A DNA stretch of 50,612 nucleotides from Spirochaetota bacterium (GCA_023443865.1 JAEZST010000014.1:1-50612), one strand, 5' to 3'; counted from the stretch's first letter, positions 7,786 through 16,709 are shown. Numbers and translations: made by a program. Notes: generated by a model from the sequence alone, not told the origin.

Positions 7786-9144
7786 ATGAAGTACGTTAAG
7801 GTTTTCGCTTTTACCGCCCTGTTCGCGCTCACGCTCTGCGGCGCGGTATTTGCCGGCGGCGGTTCCGATTCCGCGAAGGGCAAGGAAGTGCGGCTTACCT
7901 ACGTGTACTGGGGAAGCACCGCCGAGGATACCGCGGTAAAGGCCGCGCTCAAGGACTTTATGGCGGCGAATCCCGGCATCAGGGTAGAGCCCCTGTATCT
8001 GCCCGGCGATCTCGACGGATCGACCTATAACGCGAAAATGAAATCGATGGCCGCGTCCGGAACGCTCCCGGACGTCGGGTATTTCCGGCCCGAGGAATTC
8101 GGCAATTACGCGGAAAAGAATTTTTTCCTCCAGCTCGACGACCTCATGAAGCGCGACGGCATGGACTCTTCCTATCTACCCCAAACCTGGCTCTCGATCG
8201 GCGGAAAGACCTTCGGGGCGTATACCGCCGCGGAATGCCAGGTAATGTTCTATAACAAGAAAGTCCTACAGGACGCGGGCGTGCCCCTTCCCCCGGCGAA
8301 ATTCGATCAGGCCTGGAAGTGGGACGAGTTCGCCGCGAACCTGAGAAAGATCACCGTGGACAAAAACGGGAAACACCCGGGAGAGGCGGGGTTTGACCCC
8401 AAGAATATCGCCCGGTACGGCGTGGCCTACGACCTATGGTCGGCCATGTACTATCCCACCCTGTGGAGCAACGGGGGCGGCGTGATTTCCGACGACGGCA
8501 AGACCGTGCTTATCGATTCGCCAGAGTCCATTGAGGCCGTCCAGCGCTTGGCCGACCTGATCAACAAAGACCACACCATGCCCTACATGGGCGGCGGCAG
8601 CGGCCTTCCCGCCCCTTCGGTCATGCTCGCGAACGGACAGCTCGGCTTCTGGGTGACCGGCCAGTGGAACTTCCTCGAGATCGGCGGCATGAAAGACTTG
8701 CCCTTCGGCGTCGCGGCCCTCCCGATCCAGAAGAAACCCGCGCAGGTTTACCTGAGCGGCGTGAACGTGGTGTTCAAGGCGACAAAGCATCCCGAAGAAG
8801 CCTGGCTTCTCCAGAAATGGATGATGGATCCTTCGAAGACCCTCAACCTGTACACCTCCGGTTTGTGGATGCCCACGAAGCTCGCGTACTACAATGACCC
8901 CGCGCGGCTTAAGGAATGGACGGACAATCCGGTGCATCCCGCCGGATACAAGGAAGCCGTCCTCGATTCAATGTCCATTTCCAGGAACGAGCCCATCAAG
9001 ATCCGGAACATCAACCAGATATGGGGCGATTGCCTGAACCCCGCGTTCGAGAGCATATGGATCGGCAAGGCGAGCGCCGCCGACGCCCTGAAGGAAGCGG
9101 CCAAAAAGGTACGCGATTCGGGACTGCTCGTCGGAACCTATTGA
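7786..9144 (+). CDS. Sugar ABC transporter substrate-binding protein (family 1)
   Basis: Captures an oligosaccharide outside the inner membrane and delivers it to the two permeases encoded next. Signal peptide at residues 1-24 ending GAVFA, mature start GGGSDS; an alternative lipobox LTLC overlaps it, so lipidation is possible but not convincing. The mature protein has the family-1 pattern: LTYVYWGSTAEDTAVK, GTLPDVGYFR, AECQVMFYNKK, GQLGFWVTGQWNF and a helical C-terminal lobe; 452 aa is typical. ATG follows a strong GGAGGG. A large hairpin lies directly behind the gene. The ligand is inferred from the GH127 gene downstream. Confidence 0.92.
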   Translation: MKYVKVFAFTALFALTLCGAVFAGGGSDSAKGKEVRLTYVYWGSTAEDTAVKAALKDFMAANPGIRVEPLYLPGDLDGSTYNAKMKSMAASGTLPDVGYFRPEEFGNYAEKNFFLQLDDLMKRDGMDSSYLPQTWLSIGGKTFGAYTAAECQVMFYNKKVLQDAGVPLPPAKFDQAWKWDEFAANLRKITVDKNGKHPGEAGFDPKNIARYGVAYDLWSAMYYPTLWSNGGGVISDDGKTVLIDSPESIEAVQRLADLINKDHTMPYMGGGSGLPAPSVMLANGQLGFWVTGQWNFLEIGGMKDLPFGVAALPIQKKPAQVYLSGVNVVFKATKHPEEAWLLQKWMMDPSKTLNLYTSGLWMPTKLAYYNDPARLKEWTDNPVHPAGYKEAVLDSMSISRNEPIKIRNINQIWGDCLNPAFESIWIGKASAADALKEAAKKVRDSGLLVGTY

Positions 9145-9149
9145 ACGAA

Positions 9150-9179
9150 CGCCGAAAAAGCCGTCCGGCTTTTTCGGCG
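9150..9179 (+). terminator. Intercistronic hairpin after the binding-protein gene (partial terminator or stabiliser)
   Basis: CGCCGAAAAAGCCG and CGGCTTTTTCGGCG form a perfect 14-bp inverted repeat around TC, starting 6 bp after the stop codon. A run of seven T follows 13 bp later. The permease genes lie 160 bp further on, which suggests excess expression of the binding protein over the permeases. Confidence 0.7.
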
Positions 9180-9304
9180 CGCCTCGTAAGCTTTTTTTAG
9201 GCGGGCTTCGGAAGTTCCGTCGCGTACGGTAGACCCGACGCGGCCGCGACGCCGCGGCGCCGGAAAACCCGTCGCCCGTTTTTTTTAACCGCGGAACGGG
9301 GCGG

Positions 9305-9318
9305 ACCGCGCGCGCGGT
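9305..9318. repeat. 14-bp alternating GC palindrome before the first permease
   Basis: ACCGCGCGCGCGGT is perfectly self-complementary and lies 8 bp before the Shine-Dalgarno region of the permease gene. Apart from this and the hairpin at 9150-9179, the gap 9145-9338 is GC-rich with a T8 tract at about 9280-9287. I see no gene in it. Confidence 0.5.
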
Positions 9319-9338
9319 ACCGCCGGGAGAATTGACCA

Positions 9339-10247
9339 GTGAGCTCGAAGAAGAAAACATGGAGCCTTTCAAGGAACGGGAATTTTTGGGGATGGCTGCT
9401 GATATCCCCCCTGACGCTCGGCCTCACGATTTGGGTGCTCTTTCCGATGGGCCTGAGCTTCGTGACGAGCCTTCTGGACTGGGACATGCTGAGCAAGCCC
9501 ACGTTCGTGGGCCTAAAGAATTACTTGGGCCTATTCACGGGCGACGGGCTGTTTATACAGTCGGTTATCGTCACCCTTTACTATACGCTTTTGAGCGTTC
9601 CGCTGCAGTTGGGCGCGGCCTTCACGGTGGCCATGCTCCTCAACTCCCGGGTTCGGGGGCTCGGCATTTTCAGGACCCTGTTCTATCTGCCTTCCCTCTT
9701 GCCCAGCGTAGTCGTTTCGGTCATCTGGCTGTGGCTGTACAACAAGCAATACGGCCTTCTCAACGCGGGCCTTTCCGCGCTCGGCCTGGACCGGATCGAC
9801 TGGATTAACGATCCCCGTCTCGTGATCCCGAGCCTGGTGGCGATGGGCGTATGGGGAATCGGGAACGTGGTGATTATCTTCCTCGCGGGGCTGCAGGGAA
9901 TACCCAAGGAACTGCTGGAAGCGGTGGAAATCGACGGCGGTTCGGCCTGGCATTCCTTCAGAAACGTGATACTCCCGCTCATGAGCCCGATCATTCTCTA
10001 CAATATGATCGTGGGGATAATAAAATCCCTCCAGCTTTTCACCGAACCGTACATCATGACGGGAGGGGGGCCGATGAACGCTTCCCTGAGCTTCATGCTG
10101 CTTATCTATAATAACGCCTTCAAATACGGGAAGATGGGCGTCGCGAACGCCATGGCATGGGTCCTTTTCCTGCTGACGCTCGCCCTGTCCGTCGCGGTAT
10201 TCAAATCATCGAAAAAATGGGCGTATTCGGAAGGGGACGGCAAATGA
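9339..10247 (+). CDS. Sugar ABC transporter permease (MalF/UgpA type)
   Basis: Inner-membrane subunit of the importer. Six hydrophobic segments are visible, beginning WGWLLISPLTLGLTIWVLF. The EAA loop that docks the ATPase is EAVEIDGGSAWHSF at about residues 192-205. GTG start at 9339 behind GGGAGAA; no ATG fits the family N terminus better. The stop overlaps the next start (ATGA, 10244-10247). No ATP-binding gene is nearby, so a shared MsmK/UgpC-type ATPase elsewhere is expected (family knowledge). Confidence 0.93.
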   Translation: MSSKKKTWSLSRNGNFWGWLLISPLTLGLTIWVLFPMGLSFVTSLLDWDMLSKPTFVGLKNYLGLFTGDGLFIQSVIVTLYYTLLSVPLQLGAAFTVAMLLNSRVRGLGIFRTLFYLPSLLPSVVVSVIWLWLYNKQYGLLNAGLSALGLDRIDWINDPRLVIPSLVAMGVWGIGNVVIIFLAGLQGIPKELLEAVEIDGGSAWHSFRNVILPLMSPIILYNMIVGIIKSLQLFTEPYIMTGGGPMNASLSFMLLIYNNAFKYGKMGVANAMAWVLFLLTLALSVAVFKSSKKWAYSEGDGK

Positions 10248-11077
10248 AAAAGACCGGCGGAAAACTTGGCCGTTTTACCCTGTACCTGGCCTTGTGCCTG
10301 ATATCGTTCGCGAGCGTGGTACCCTTGCTGTGGCAGGTGAGAAGCTCCTTCATGCCCATAAACGACATATTCAAGATACCCATGATCGTCGTGCCGAAAC
10401 GGTTCGAATTCGGGAACTATCGCGACGTGTTCACCCTGGTTCCCTTCGCCCGATACTACCTGAACACGATATTCGTCGTCCTCGTGAATATCGCGGGCGC
10501 GCTCGTATCGAATGCCTGCATCGCCTACGCGATCGCGCGGATCGACTTTAAGGGACGCGAACTCATGTACGCGCTGAGCCTCGGCACCATGATGCTTCCC
10601 GCCTCGGTCCAGCTGATTCCCTTCTTCATCGAGTGGAACTGGCTTCACGGCGTCAACACCTACTTGCCGCTCACGGTACCGGCTTTTTTCGGCAACGCGT
10701 TTTTCATTTTCATGCTCGTGCAATTCCTTAAGACGGTGCCGAAAGACTATGACGAGGCGGCGTTTATCGACGGGGCCAACCACCCCCGGATCCTTTTGCG
10801 GGTTATAATGCCGCTGGCGAAGCCCGCCCTCGCGGTGGTGGCGATATTTCAGTTCATGGCGACGTGGAACGACTTCATGGGCCCCCTCCTGTTCCTGAAC
10901 GATTCGAAGCTCTACACGCTGGCGATCGGGCTGAGATCGTTCATATCGACCTTCTATACGCCCTGGCCCGCTCTGATGGCAGCCGCCACGCTGACCGTGG
11001 CGCCGCTGATAGTCCTGTTTTTCGCGGCCCAAAGATCCTTCGTGGAAGGCCTTGCAATGGGCGGCCTGAAAGGCTGA
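10244..11077 (+). CDS. Sugar ABC transporter permease (MalG/UgpE type)
   Basis: Second inner-membrane subunit, 277 aa from the ATG at 10244, which overlaps the upstream stop by 4 bp and follows AAGGGG. An in-frame start 29 codons upstream would lie inside the first permease and is rejected. Six hydrophobic segments; EAA loop EAAFIDGANHPRI at about residues 170-182; C-terminal GLAMGGLKG is typical of MalG-type permeases. Functions with the products of the two preceding genes. Confidence 0.93.
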   Translation: MKKTGGKLGRFTLYLALCLISFASVVPLLWQVRSSFMPINDIFKIPMIVVPKRFEFGNYRDVFTLVPFARYYLNTIFVVLVNIAGALVSNACIAYAIARIDFKGRELMYALSLGTMMLPASVQLIPFFIEWNWLHGVNTYLPLTVPAFFGNAFFIFMLVQFLKTVPKDYDEAAFIDGANHPRILLRVIMPLAKPALAVVAIFQFMATWNDFMGPLLFLNDSKLYTLAIGLRSFISTFYTPWPALMAAATLTVAPLIVLFFAAQRSFVEGLAMGGLKG

Positions 11078-11085
11078 AACCGGCG

Positions 11086-11127
11086 GCGGTCCCGCGGTAA
11101 ACGGCCGCGCGCGAAGGCGGGAACCGC
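11086..11127 (+). other. Intercistronic hairpin between permease and GH127 genes
   Basis: GCGGTCCCGC (11086-11095) pairs with GCGGGAACCGC (11117-11127) with a single bulged base. No T-run follows, so this is more likely an RNA processing or stability element than a terminator. Confidence 0.4.
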
Positions 11128-11170
11128 TTGCGAGTAAGACTAATTTATTTGCGCATAACGAGGTAGCGAC

Positions 11171-13129
11171 ATGAACGAAACACGATCCTTTCTCCCCGGC
11201 GCGATCCGGCTGACCGGCGGCTTTTGGGGCGATCGCGCGCGATCGATCGCGAGCGAAACCATACCCTTTCAATGGAAGGCGCTGAATAACGAGGTTCCCG
11301 GCGTTCCCCGAAGCCACGCCGTGGAGAACTTTCGGATAGCGGCGGGCGAGGCGACGGGCAAGCCCCAGGGAACCATTTTCCAGGACAGCGACGTCGCCAA
11401 ATGGATAGAGGCGGCCGCGTACAGCCTCATAACCAAGGGCGATCCGGAGCTCGAGGCGAGGATCGACGAACTGGTCCGGCTGATCGAAAAGAGCCAGCTC
11501 GACGACGGATACGTGAATACCTATTTTATCGCCGCGGCGGGCCTCGAGAAGCGGTGGTCCGACCTGGTCATGGGCCACGAGCTCTATTGTGCCGGGCATA
11601 TGATCGAGGCGGCCGTGGCCTATTTCCGGGTTACCGGAAAGCGGCGGCTCATGGACGTGATGTGCCGCTACGCGGATTACATCGGGACGGTTTTCGGCCC
11701 GGGAGAGGGGCAAAACCCCGCCTTCGACGGCCACCCCGAGATAGAGCTCGCCCTCCACCGGCTCGCCGAGGCGTCGGGAAAGAAAAAATACGCCGAACTC
11801 GCGAACCATTTCGTGGACGCGCGGGGGAAAGTGCCGAACTTTTACAAGGGCGAAGCCGCCATGGAAGGCATGATACCCAAATCGCGCTGGTTCCAATCCG
11901 ACTATTATCTCGCCGACCGGCCGGTCCGGGAGATGACCGCGGTAGAGGGCCACTCGGTGCGCGCGATGTACCTCTATTGCGCGATGGCCGATCAATACCG
12001 GGCCACGGGAGACCGGTCGCTCCTCGATACCCTGCGGCGCCTGTGGAAAAGCGCGGTTACCCGACACCTGTATATTACGGCCGGCCTGGGGTCCCAGTCC
12101 CACGGGGAACGGTTCACGATCGACTACGATTTGCCGAACGATACCTGCTACACCGAGACCTGCGCCTCGATCGGCCTGGCCATGTGGGCTTGGCGCATGC
12201 TCCTCATAGAGCCGAAACGGGAATACGCCGACGTGATGGAGCGGGCCATGTTCAACGGAATCCTCTCGGGGATATCCCTTGACGGGACCGCGTATTTTTA
12301 CGTGAATCCCCTCGAGTTAGCCCCCGGGGCGGCGGCGTTTCGGCATGACCTTTCGCACGTTTCGGCGAAGCGCGTCGGCTGGTTCGATTGCGCCTGCTGC
12401 CCGACCAACGTCGCGCGGTTCATCGCCTCGATCTCGGGCTATTTGGCGACGGCTACGGAGCGGTCCCTGTGGCTGCACCATTACGCGGCGGGAACCGCCC
12501 TATTGGACCTGGCGGGAACGAAGGTCGCCCTGACCGTGAAAACGGGCTACCCGTGGGACGGCGCGATTGAACTGACGGTAGAACCCGAACGGCCCGCGGA
12601 ATTCGAGCTCCGGCTCAGGATACCCTCCTGGTGCGAAAGCCATGCGATTACGGTGAACGGGACCCGCCTGGAGGCGGGGAACGCGGCCTATTCCGCGGCG
12701 GACGGCTACGCGGCGCTGGCGCGGTCCTGGAAGAAGGGAGACCGGGTCAGGCTCGAGCTCGCCATGCCGGTACGCTTCATGAAGGCGAATGCGCTGGTGA
12801 GCGAAGACGCGGGAAAGGTCGCGGTAATGCGCGGCCCGGTCGTGTATTGCGCCGAGGGGCACGATAACGGCGACAACCTTTCTTCCTTTTCGGTCGATCC
12901 CGCGGCCGGCGCGCGCCTTATCGCCGATCCCTCGCTTCCCGACGGGACGGCGGCGCTGGAACTCGACGCGTTCAGGGAAGCGGACGCCGATCCCGACGCG
13001 CCCCTTTATGGCGCGTACGTTCCCGGTGAAACGCCCAAGCGAAGCCTGCGATTGATACCCTACTATCAGTGGGGAAACCGGTCGCCGGGTAACGCCATGC
13101 TCGTGTGGCTCCGGGTCGCCGGACGGTAG
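11171..13129 (+). CDS. GH127 beta-L-arabinofuranosidase (DUF1680)
   Basis: Removes beta-L-arabinofuranosyl residues from arabino-oligosaccharides or glycopeptide arabinans. An (alpha/alpha)6 barrel (about residues 1-430) is followed by two beta-sandwich domains; 652 aa is the usual length. The GH127 catalytic and zinc site is intact: E329 and C331 in CYTETCAS, C409 and C410 in DCACCPTN, with the same E-x-C and CC arrangement as the characterised Bifidobacterium enzyme. No signal peptide, so it acts on imported substrate. ATG follows GAGGT. It lies 93 bp behind the importer genes, probably in the same transcription unit or with its own weak promoter. Confidence 0.93.
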   Translation: MNETRSFLPGAIRLTGGFWGDRARSIASETIPFQWKALNNEVPGVPRSHAVENFRIAAGEATGKPQGTIFQDSDVAKWIEAAAYSLITKGDPELEARIDELVRLIEKSQLDDGYVNTYFIAAAGLEKRWSDLVMGHELYCAGHMIEAAVAYFRVTGKRRLMDVMCRYADYIGTVFGPGEGQNPAFDGHPEIELALHRLAEASGKKKYAELANHFVDARGKVPNFYKGEAAMEGMIPKSRWFQSDYYLADRPVREMTAVEGHSVRAMYLYCAMADQYRATGDRSLLDTLRRLWKSAVTRHLYITAGLGSQSHGERFTIDYDLPNDTCYTETCASIGLAMWAWRMLLIEPKREYADVMERAMFNGILSGISLDGTAYFYVNPLELAPGAAAFRHDLSHVSAKRVGWFDCACCPTNVARFIASISGYLATATERSLWLHHYAAGTALLDLAGTKVALTVKTGYPWDGAIELTVEPERPAEFELRLRIPSWCESHAITVNGTRLEAGNAAYSAADGYAALARSWKKGDRVRLELAMPVRFMKANALVSEDAGKVAVMRGPVVYCAEGHDNGDNLSSFSVDPAAGARLIADPSLPDGTAALELDAFREADADPDAPLYGAYVPGETPKRSLRLIPYYQWGNRSPGNAMLVWLRVAGR

Positions 13130-13244
13130 CCGACCGCCCGCCGCTTCCCGTGGCCCGTCCTGCGAGGGGGCTCCGAGCGTGGCGCCTCCCCGTCGGGCCC
13201 GCCCGACAGATCCGCGCGGGGACGTTCTGCCTCCTCACGAAAAA

Positions 13245-13277
13245 TTGACGGCCGACTCGCTCGAGCGGGTGTATACT
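13245..13277 (+). promoter_or_regulatory. Promoter of the PIN-PhoH gene, leaderless spacing
   Basis: TATACT (13272-13277) ends exactly 6 bp before the ATG at 13284, and no Shine-Dalgarno is present. A TTGACG at 13245-13250 is 21 bp upstream of it, too far for an ideal -35. The rest of the gap 13130-13244 holds a GTCGGGC/GCCCGAC inverted repeat (13192-13207) and no gene. Confidence 0.5.
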
Positions 13278-13283
13278 TGCCGT

Positions 13284-14618
13284 ATGGCTCGGAAAAAAAC
13301 GAAGATATTCCTTTTGGACACCAACGTGATCCTGCACGACTTTCGGTGCATTTACCAGTTCGAGGATAACGATATCGTCCTGCCGATCGTGGTGCTCGAG
13401 GAACTGGACCGGTTCAAGAAGGGCAACGACCTGATCAATTTCCACGCGCGGGAGTTCACGCGCGAATTGGACTCCATCGCGGGGGATTCCCTCTTCTCGG
13501 GAGGCCTTCCGCTGGGGACAAAGCTCGGAAAGCTTTTTATCGAGACGGGCAAGCCCTTTTCCCGCACGCTCGAGGATTCCTTCCCGGAGCAGACGGCCGA
13601 TCACCGCATACTCGCGATCACCGAGTGGGTCGCCTCGAAAAACCCCGAGCGCAAGGTCGTGCTCGTTTCCAAGGACATCAACCTGAGGATGAAGGCCAAG
13701 TCGCTCGGCCTATTCGCGGAAGACTACGAATCGGACAAGGTGCGCGACGTTTCGGAGATAGACCGGAACATCGAGCTGATATCCAATCTCGATTCGTCGC
13801 TGATCTCGCGGCTTTACGAAGACGGCGAGGGGGTTCCGTTCCCCGAATTCGGGATTCGGAAAAAGAAACCCGTCTCGAACCAGTATTTTATCCTCAAAAA
13901 CGGGACGGCGAGCGCCCTGGGCCGGTACGACGCGCCCGCCGACCGGATAGTCCGGGTGGAGCGGCAAAAATGCTACGGGATCGAGCCGCGGAACGCCGAG
14001 CAGGCCTTTTCGCTGGACGCGCTCACGAGAAAGTCGGTCCAGTTGGTGGCGCTGTCGGGCAAGGCGGGTACCGGAAAGACCTTGCTGGCCCTGGCGGCGG
14101 CCCTGGCGCAGGAAGGCCAATACGACCAGATTCTCCTCGCGCGGCCGGTCATGCCCTTGGCGAACCGGGATATCGGCTTTTTGCCCGGCGACGCGGCCGA
14201 AAAGATCGGCCCCTATATGGAACCCCTGTTCGACAATCTCGCGGTAATCCGGCACAAGTTTAAGACCACGGGGAAAGAGGCCCACCATATAGACGAGATG
14301 CAAAAGTCGGGCAAGCTGACCATCACCCCGTTGGCCTATATCCGGGGCCGAAGCCTTTCCAATTCCTTTTTCATTATCGACGAGGCGCAAAACCTGACCC
14401 CGCACGAGGTAAAGACCATCATCACCCGCGCCGCTGAGGGCACGAAGCTCGCCTTTACCGGCGATATCCAGCAGATCGACTCTCCCTACCTGGACACGAG
14501 CTCGAACGGCCTGAGCTACCTGATCGACAAGATGAAGGGGCAGGATCTGTTCGCCCACGTGCATTTGGTAAAGAGCGAGCGGAGCCAACTGGCCGAGCTC
14601 GCGAGCGATTTATTGTAG
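13284..14618 (+). CDS. PIN-PhoH fusion ATPase/ribonuclease (PhoH2-like)
   Basis: Cytoplasmic PIN-domain RNase joined to a PhoH-type ATPase or helicase; the PhoH2 family unwinds and cuts RNA. PIN domain at residues 1-150, starting FLLDTNVILHD (Asp12 as metal ligand), with later acidic residues in TADHRILAI and VSKDINLRMKA. PhoH domain from about residue 240: Walker A SGKAGTGKT (about 257-265), Walker B FFIIDEAQN (about 363-371). The ATG at 13284 is chosen because the PIN domain begins there and a -10 lies 6 bp upstream; the 35 in-frame codons before it are Pro/Arg-rich and unlike the family. 444 aa is typical. Confidence 0.93.
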   Translation: MARKKTKIFLLDTNVILHDFRCIYQFEDNDIVLPIVVLEELDRFKKGNDLINFHAREFTRELDSIAGDSLFSGGLPLGTKLGKLFIETGKPFSRTLEDSFPEQTADHRILAITEWVASKNPERKVVLVSKDINLRMKAKSLGLFAEDYESDKVRDVSEIDRNIELISNLDSSLISRLYEDGEGVPFPEFGIRKKKPVSNQYFILKNGTASALGRYDAPADRIVRVERQKCYGIEPRNAEQAFSLDALTRKSVQLVALSGKAGTGKTLLALAAALAQEGQYDQILLARPVMPLANRDIGFLPGDAAEKIGPYMEPLFDNLAVIRHKFKTTGKEAHHIDEMQKSGKLTITPLAYIRGRSLSNSFFIIDEAQNLTPHEVKTIITRAAEGTKLAFTGDIQQIDSPYLDTSSNGLSYLIDKMKGQDLFAHVHLVKSERSQLAELASDLL

Positions 14619-14641
14619 GATACGGGATTTTCCGGTATGGT
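14613..14641 (+). promoter_or_regulatory. Promoter of the YkgJ-type gene, leaderless spacing
   Basis: TTGTAG (14613-14618, overlapping the PhoH stop) and TATGGT (14636-14641) are 17 bp apart. TATGGT ends 6 bp before the GTG at 14648, and there is no Shine-Dalgarno. Confidence 0.45.
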
Positions 14642-14647
14642 TTTCCC

Positions 14648-14914
14648 GTGTGCCCCATGATCTGCCGGCCCGGTTGCGCCGCCTGCTGTACCGTTATCTC
14701 GATCTCCTCCCCCCTGCCCGGCATGCCTCGGGGAAAGCCGGCGGGGGTGCGATGCGTAAACCTGACCGCGGACCTGCGGTGCTCGATCCACGGGAGCCCC
14801 GAATATCCGGCGGTTTGCGCGAATTTCAAGGCAAGTCGGGACTTTTGCGGCGATACCAACGAAGAGGCCTACCGGCTCATGGCCGGGCTCGAGCGCGAGA
14901 CTGGCGGCTTTTAG
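14648..14914 (+). CDS. YkgJ-family Cys-cluster protein (small)
   Basis: 88-aa cytoplasmic protein with the Cys pattern of the YkgJ (zinc/iron-chelating, CxxxCxxCC) family: CRPGCAACC near the N terminus, then single Cys in RCVNL, RCSIHG, VCANF and DFCGD. The family is thought to bind Zn or an Fe-S cluster; its role is unclear. GTG at 14648 is preferred because a -10 sits 6 bp upstream; an ATG at 14657 is the alternative. Its stop overlaps that of the convergent acetyltransferase: TTAG at 14911-14914 encodes both stops. Confidence 0.75.
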   Translation: MCPMICRPGCAACCTVISISSPLPGMPRGKPAGVRCVNLTADLRCSIHGSPEYPAVCANFKASRDFCGDTNEEAYRLMAGLERETGGF

Positions 14915-15474
14915 CTCCCGGTACTTTCGTAATGCCCGAAGCGCTCGACCCATGTCCTGACGTCGGCCCCGTAAAGGTTCGATTTCGCTCCCTGCAGATT
15001 CGTTTCCTCCCTGATAAACCGGCCGTGCTTTCGGTATAGCCGGTTGATAAGGTCATTATTGTCCCGATAGGTGCGGAAGCGGGCTTCTTCATGGCCGTCG
15101 GCCAAGAGGCATTGGGCGAGGAAGGGGACGGCGAGATAGCTATAGGGGTTCCTCCACTCCGGGTCGACCACGAAGCAGTAGACGTAGCCGATATGCGGGC
15201 CTTCGTAACGGAAGCCCCCGTCTTCCCCGAGCCGGGGCGTGCCGTGAAAATAGCCGAGCAAGCCGACGATGCGCGGCCGGGGCTCCGGCAGCGCGTCTTC
15301 CGCCGCATCCGCCACCAGGAGCCGGCCCTCGGCGAGAAGGAGCTCGAGGGTTCCCCGCAAACCGTGGGGATAGGTGGTGAAGGGCGGGTCCGTCAGGTCC
15401 TTTACGGTTTCGAAGAAGGCGAGGGCGGGTTCAAGATCCGACTTTACGGCGATTTTCCATTTTTTTCCGACCAT
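14911..15474 (-). CDS. GNAT-like N-acetyltransferase
   Basis: 187-aa protein with a GNAT-like pattern: a central beta strand IGYVYCFVVDPEWRNPYSYL followed by helix AVPFLAQCLLADG, then FRTYRDNNDLINRLYRKHGR near the C terminus, where GNAT enzymes bind the acetyl-CoA pantetheine and close the fold. Start ATG follows AAAGGA. Convergent with the YkgJ gene and divergent from a glycosyltransferase. The substrate cannot be told. The fold assignment rests on motif spacing only. Confidence 0.65.
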   Translation of the reverse strand: MVGKKWKIAVKSDLEPALAFFETVKDLTDPPFTTYPHGLRGTLELLLAEGRLLVADAAEDALPEPRPRIVGLLGYFHGTPRLGEDGGFRYEGPHIGYVYCFVVDPEWRNPYSYLAVPFLAQCLLADGHEEARFRTYRDNNDLINRLYRKHGRFIREETNLQGAKSNLYGADVRTWVERFGHYESTGS

Positions 15475-15568
15475 GGGGTTTCCTTTTTTCTTCTCGTTCG
15501 TTTTCGTATATTTACTGTATCGGACGGTTTATCCGTATCGATCATCTATAAAAAGGTCAGAGGGTACC

Positions 15569-16669
15569 ATGAAAATATCCGTGCTCATTCCCGTGTACCG
15601 AGAACCGAAATGCCTGGTCGAGATGGTTCGCTCGCTGCGCGCCCAGGAGTACGGCGATCTCGAAATATTCGCGGTGGTGGACGGGCCCATGACCGAGCCG
15701 ATTCGGCTGGCCTTGGCCGAAATCGAAGGCTCGGTTACCGTGGCGTTTCCCGACGTGCACTCGGGCAAGGCGGAGGCCCTGAACCGCGCGGCCCTCTCCC
15801 TTGAAACCGACGCCCTCATATTCTTCGACAACGATATCGCCCTTCCTGCCAACCCCGGCTTTATTTCCCGCGTGGCCGAGAAACTCGAACGCTACGATAT
15901 CGTGGATATGCCGAAAGAGGTAATCAGCGAGTCCCTTTTCTCGGCCATGATCGCCCATGAATACCAGAGCCTGGCCATAGCGAGCCTGCTTTTTTCCGCG
16001 ATCGTTCGCCGTTCTCCCGGGGTTATCGGCGCGGCCTTCGCGGTCAGGAAGTCCCTATTCGACCGTTTGGGCGGCTTTAAGCGGGTAGTCCACGAGGACG
16101 GAGACTTCGGCGCGCGGGCGTTTCGGCTCCATGCCCGCTATGATTACGATCTTTCCCTGAAGGTAAAGACCGGCATGCCCAACACGCTCGGGGAGTGGGT
16201 GAAGCAGCGCAAACGGTGGACCTTGATCAACGTGCTGTGGTTCAAGGATAACTTCCTGTACCTTGTGCGGAGCGCGTTTCGCCAGCCGTCCATGATTCCG
16301 ACCGTTCTCGCCATGGTTTTGCCCTCGGCGCTGTCTCTGGTCGTTTTTTTCGCCCTGAAATGGCAACGGCTTTCGTTCCTTAATCCCGTTATTTTCATGA
16401 TCGCCCAGCCCTTCCAGTTCCCCGCCGGGGTTTTCCTGTGGCTTTCCCACCACGCCGTGCTCTCCGACGGCTTGGTCAGTACCGCCGTCGGCTTTTTGCT
16501 TACGTTCTCCATTTACGGCGCCTTCGCCGCGGTCGCGCGCTTCCGCTTTAATCCGCTCACCTTTTTACTGTATTACTTCGCGTACGCCCCCTTGGTGATG
16601 CTTATCAATATCGCGATGTTCGCGACGCAGTTCCGCGCGGTGTCGGTGGATTTGGACTGGAAGACCTGA
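15569..16669 (+). CDS. Family 2 processive-type glycosyltransferase, membrane-anchored
   Basis: GT-A transferase with cytoplasmic catalytic domain (about residues 1-235): ISVLIPVYREPK, DxD-type FFDNDIA, HEDGDFG, and the QRKRW motif seen in processive enzymes such as hyaluronan or cellulose synthase. Four hydrophobic segments follow, beginning about residue 240. 366 aa from the ATG at 15569, behind AGAGGG; the longer in-frame upstream reading overlaps the divergent acetyltransferase and lacks a family match. -10-like TATAAA at 15547-15552. A role in cell-surface or lipid glycan synthesis is likely; donor and acceptor unknown. Confidence 0.85.
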   Translation: MKISVLIPVYREPKCLVEMVRSLRAQEYGDLEIFAVVDGPMTEPIRLALAEIEGSVTVAFPDVHSGKAEALNRAALSLETDALIFFDNDIALPANPGFISRVAEKLERYDIVDMPKEVISESLFSAMIAHEYQSLAIASLLFSAIVRRSPGVIGAAFAVRKSLFDRLGGFKRVVHEDGDFGARAFRLHARYDYDLSLKVKTGMPNTLGEWVKQRKRWTLINVLWFKDNFLYLVRSAFRQPSMIPTVLAMVLPSALSLVVFFALKWQRLSFLNPVIFMIAQPFQFPAGVFLWLSHHAVLSDGLVSTAVGFLLTFSIYGAFAAVARFRFNPLTFLLYYFAYAPLVMLINIAMFATQFRAVSVDLDWKT

Positions 16670-16673
16670 TTCC

Positions 16674-16702
16674 TGGCGCGGGAGCGGCGGACCGACTATA
16701 GT
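16674..16702 (+). promoter_or_regulatory. Promoter of the PAS protein gene, leaderless spacing
   Basis: TATAGT (16697-16702) ends 7 bp before the GTG at 16710. TGGCGC (16674-16679) sits exactly 17 bp upstream of it, as at two other leaderless-type starts in this window. No Shine-Dalgarno. Confidence 0.45.
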
Positions 16703-16709
16703 TAAGGGC

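Noticed and set aside
9164..9200. Reading the hairpin after the sugar-binding protein as a full terminator
   Set aside because: The T-run is separated from the stem by 13 bp, and the permeases belong functionally to the same unit, so partial termination or stabilisation is the better call.
10106..12103. A 665-codon minus-strand frame across the second permease and GH127 genes
   Set aside because: It spans two well-supported plus-strand genes, has low-complexity Arg/Gly/His composition and no recognisable motif or ribosome site.
13179..13283. Longer PIN-PhoH protein from an upstream GTG
   Set aside because: The added residues are Pro/Arg-rich and unlike PIN N termini. A -10 element lies 6 bp before the ATG at 13284.
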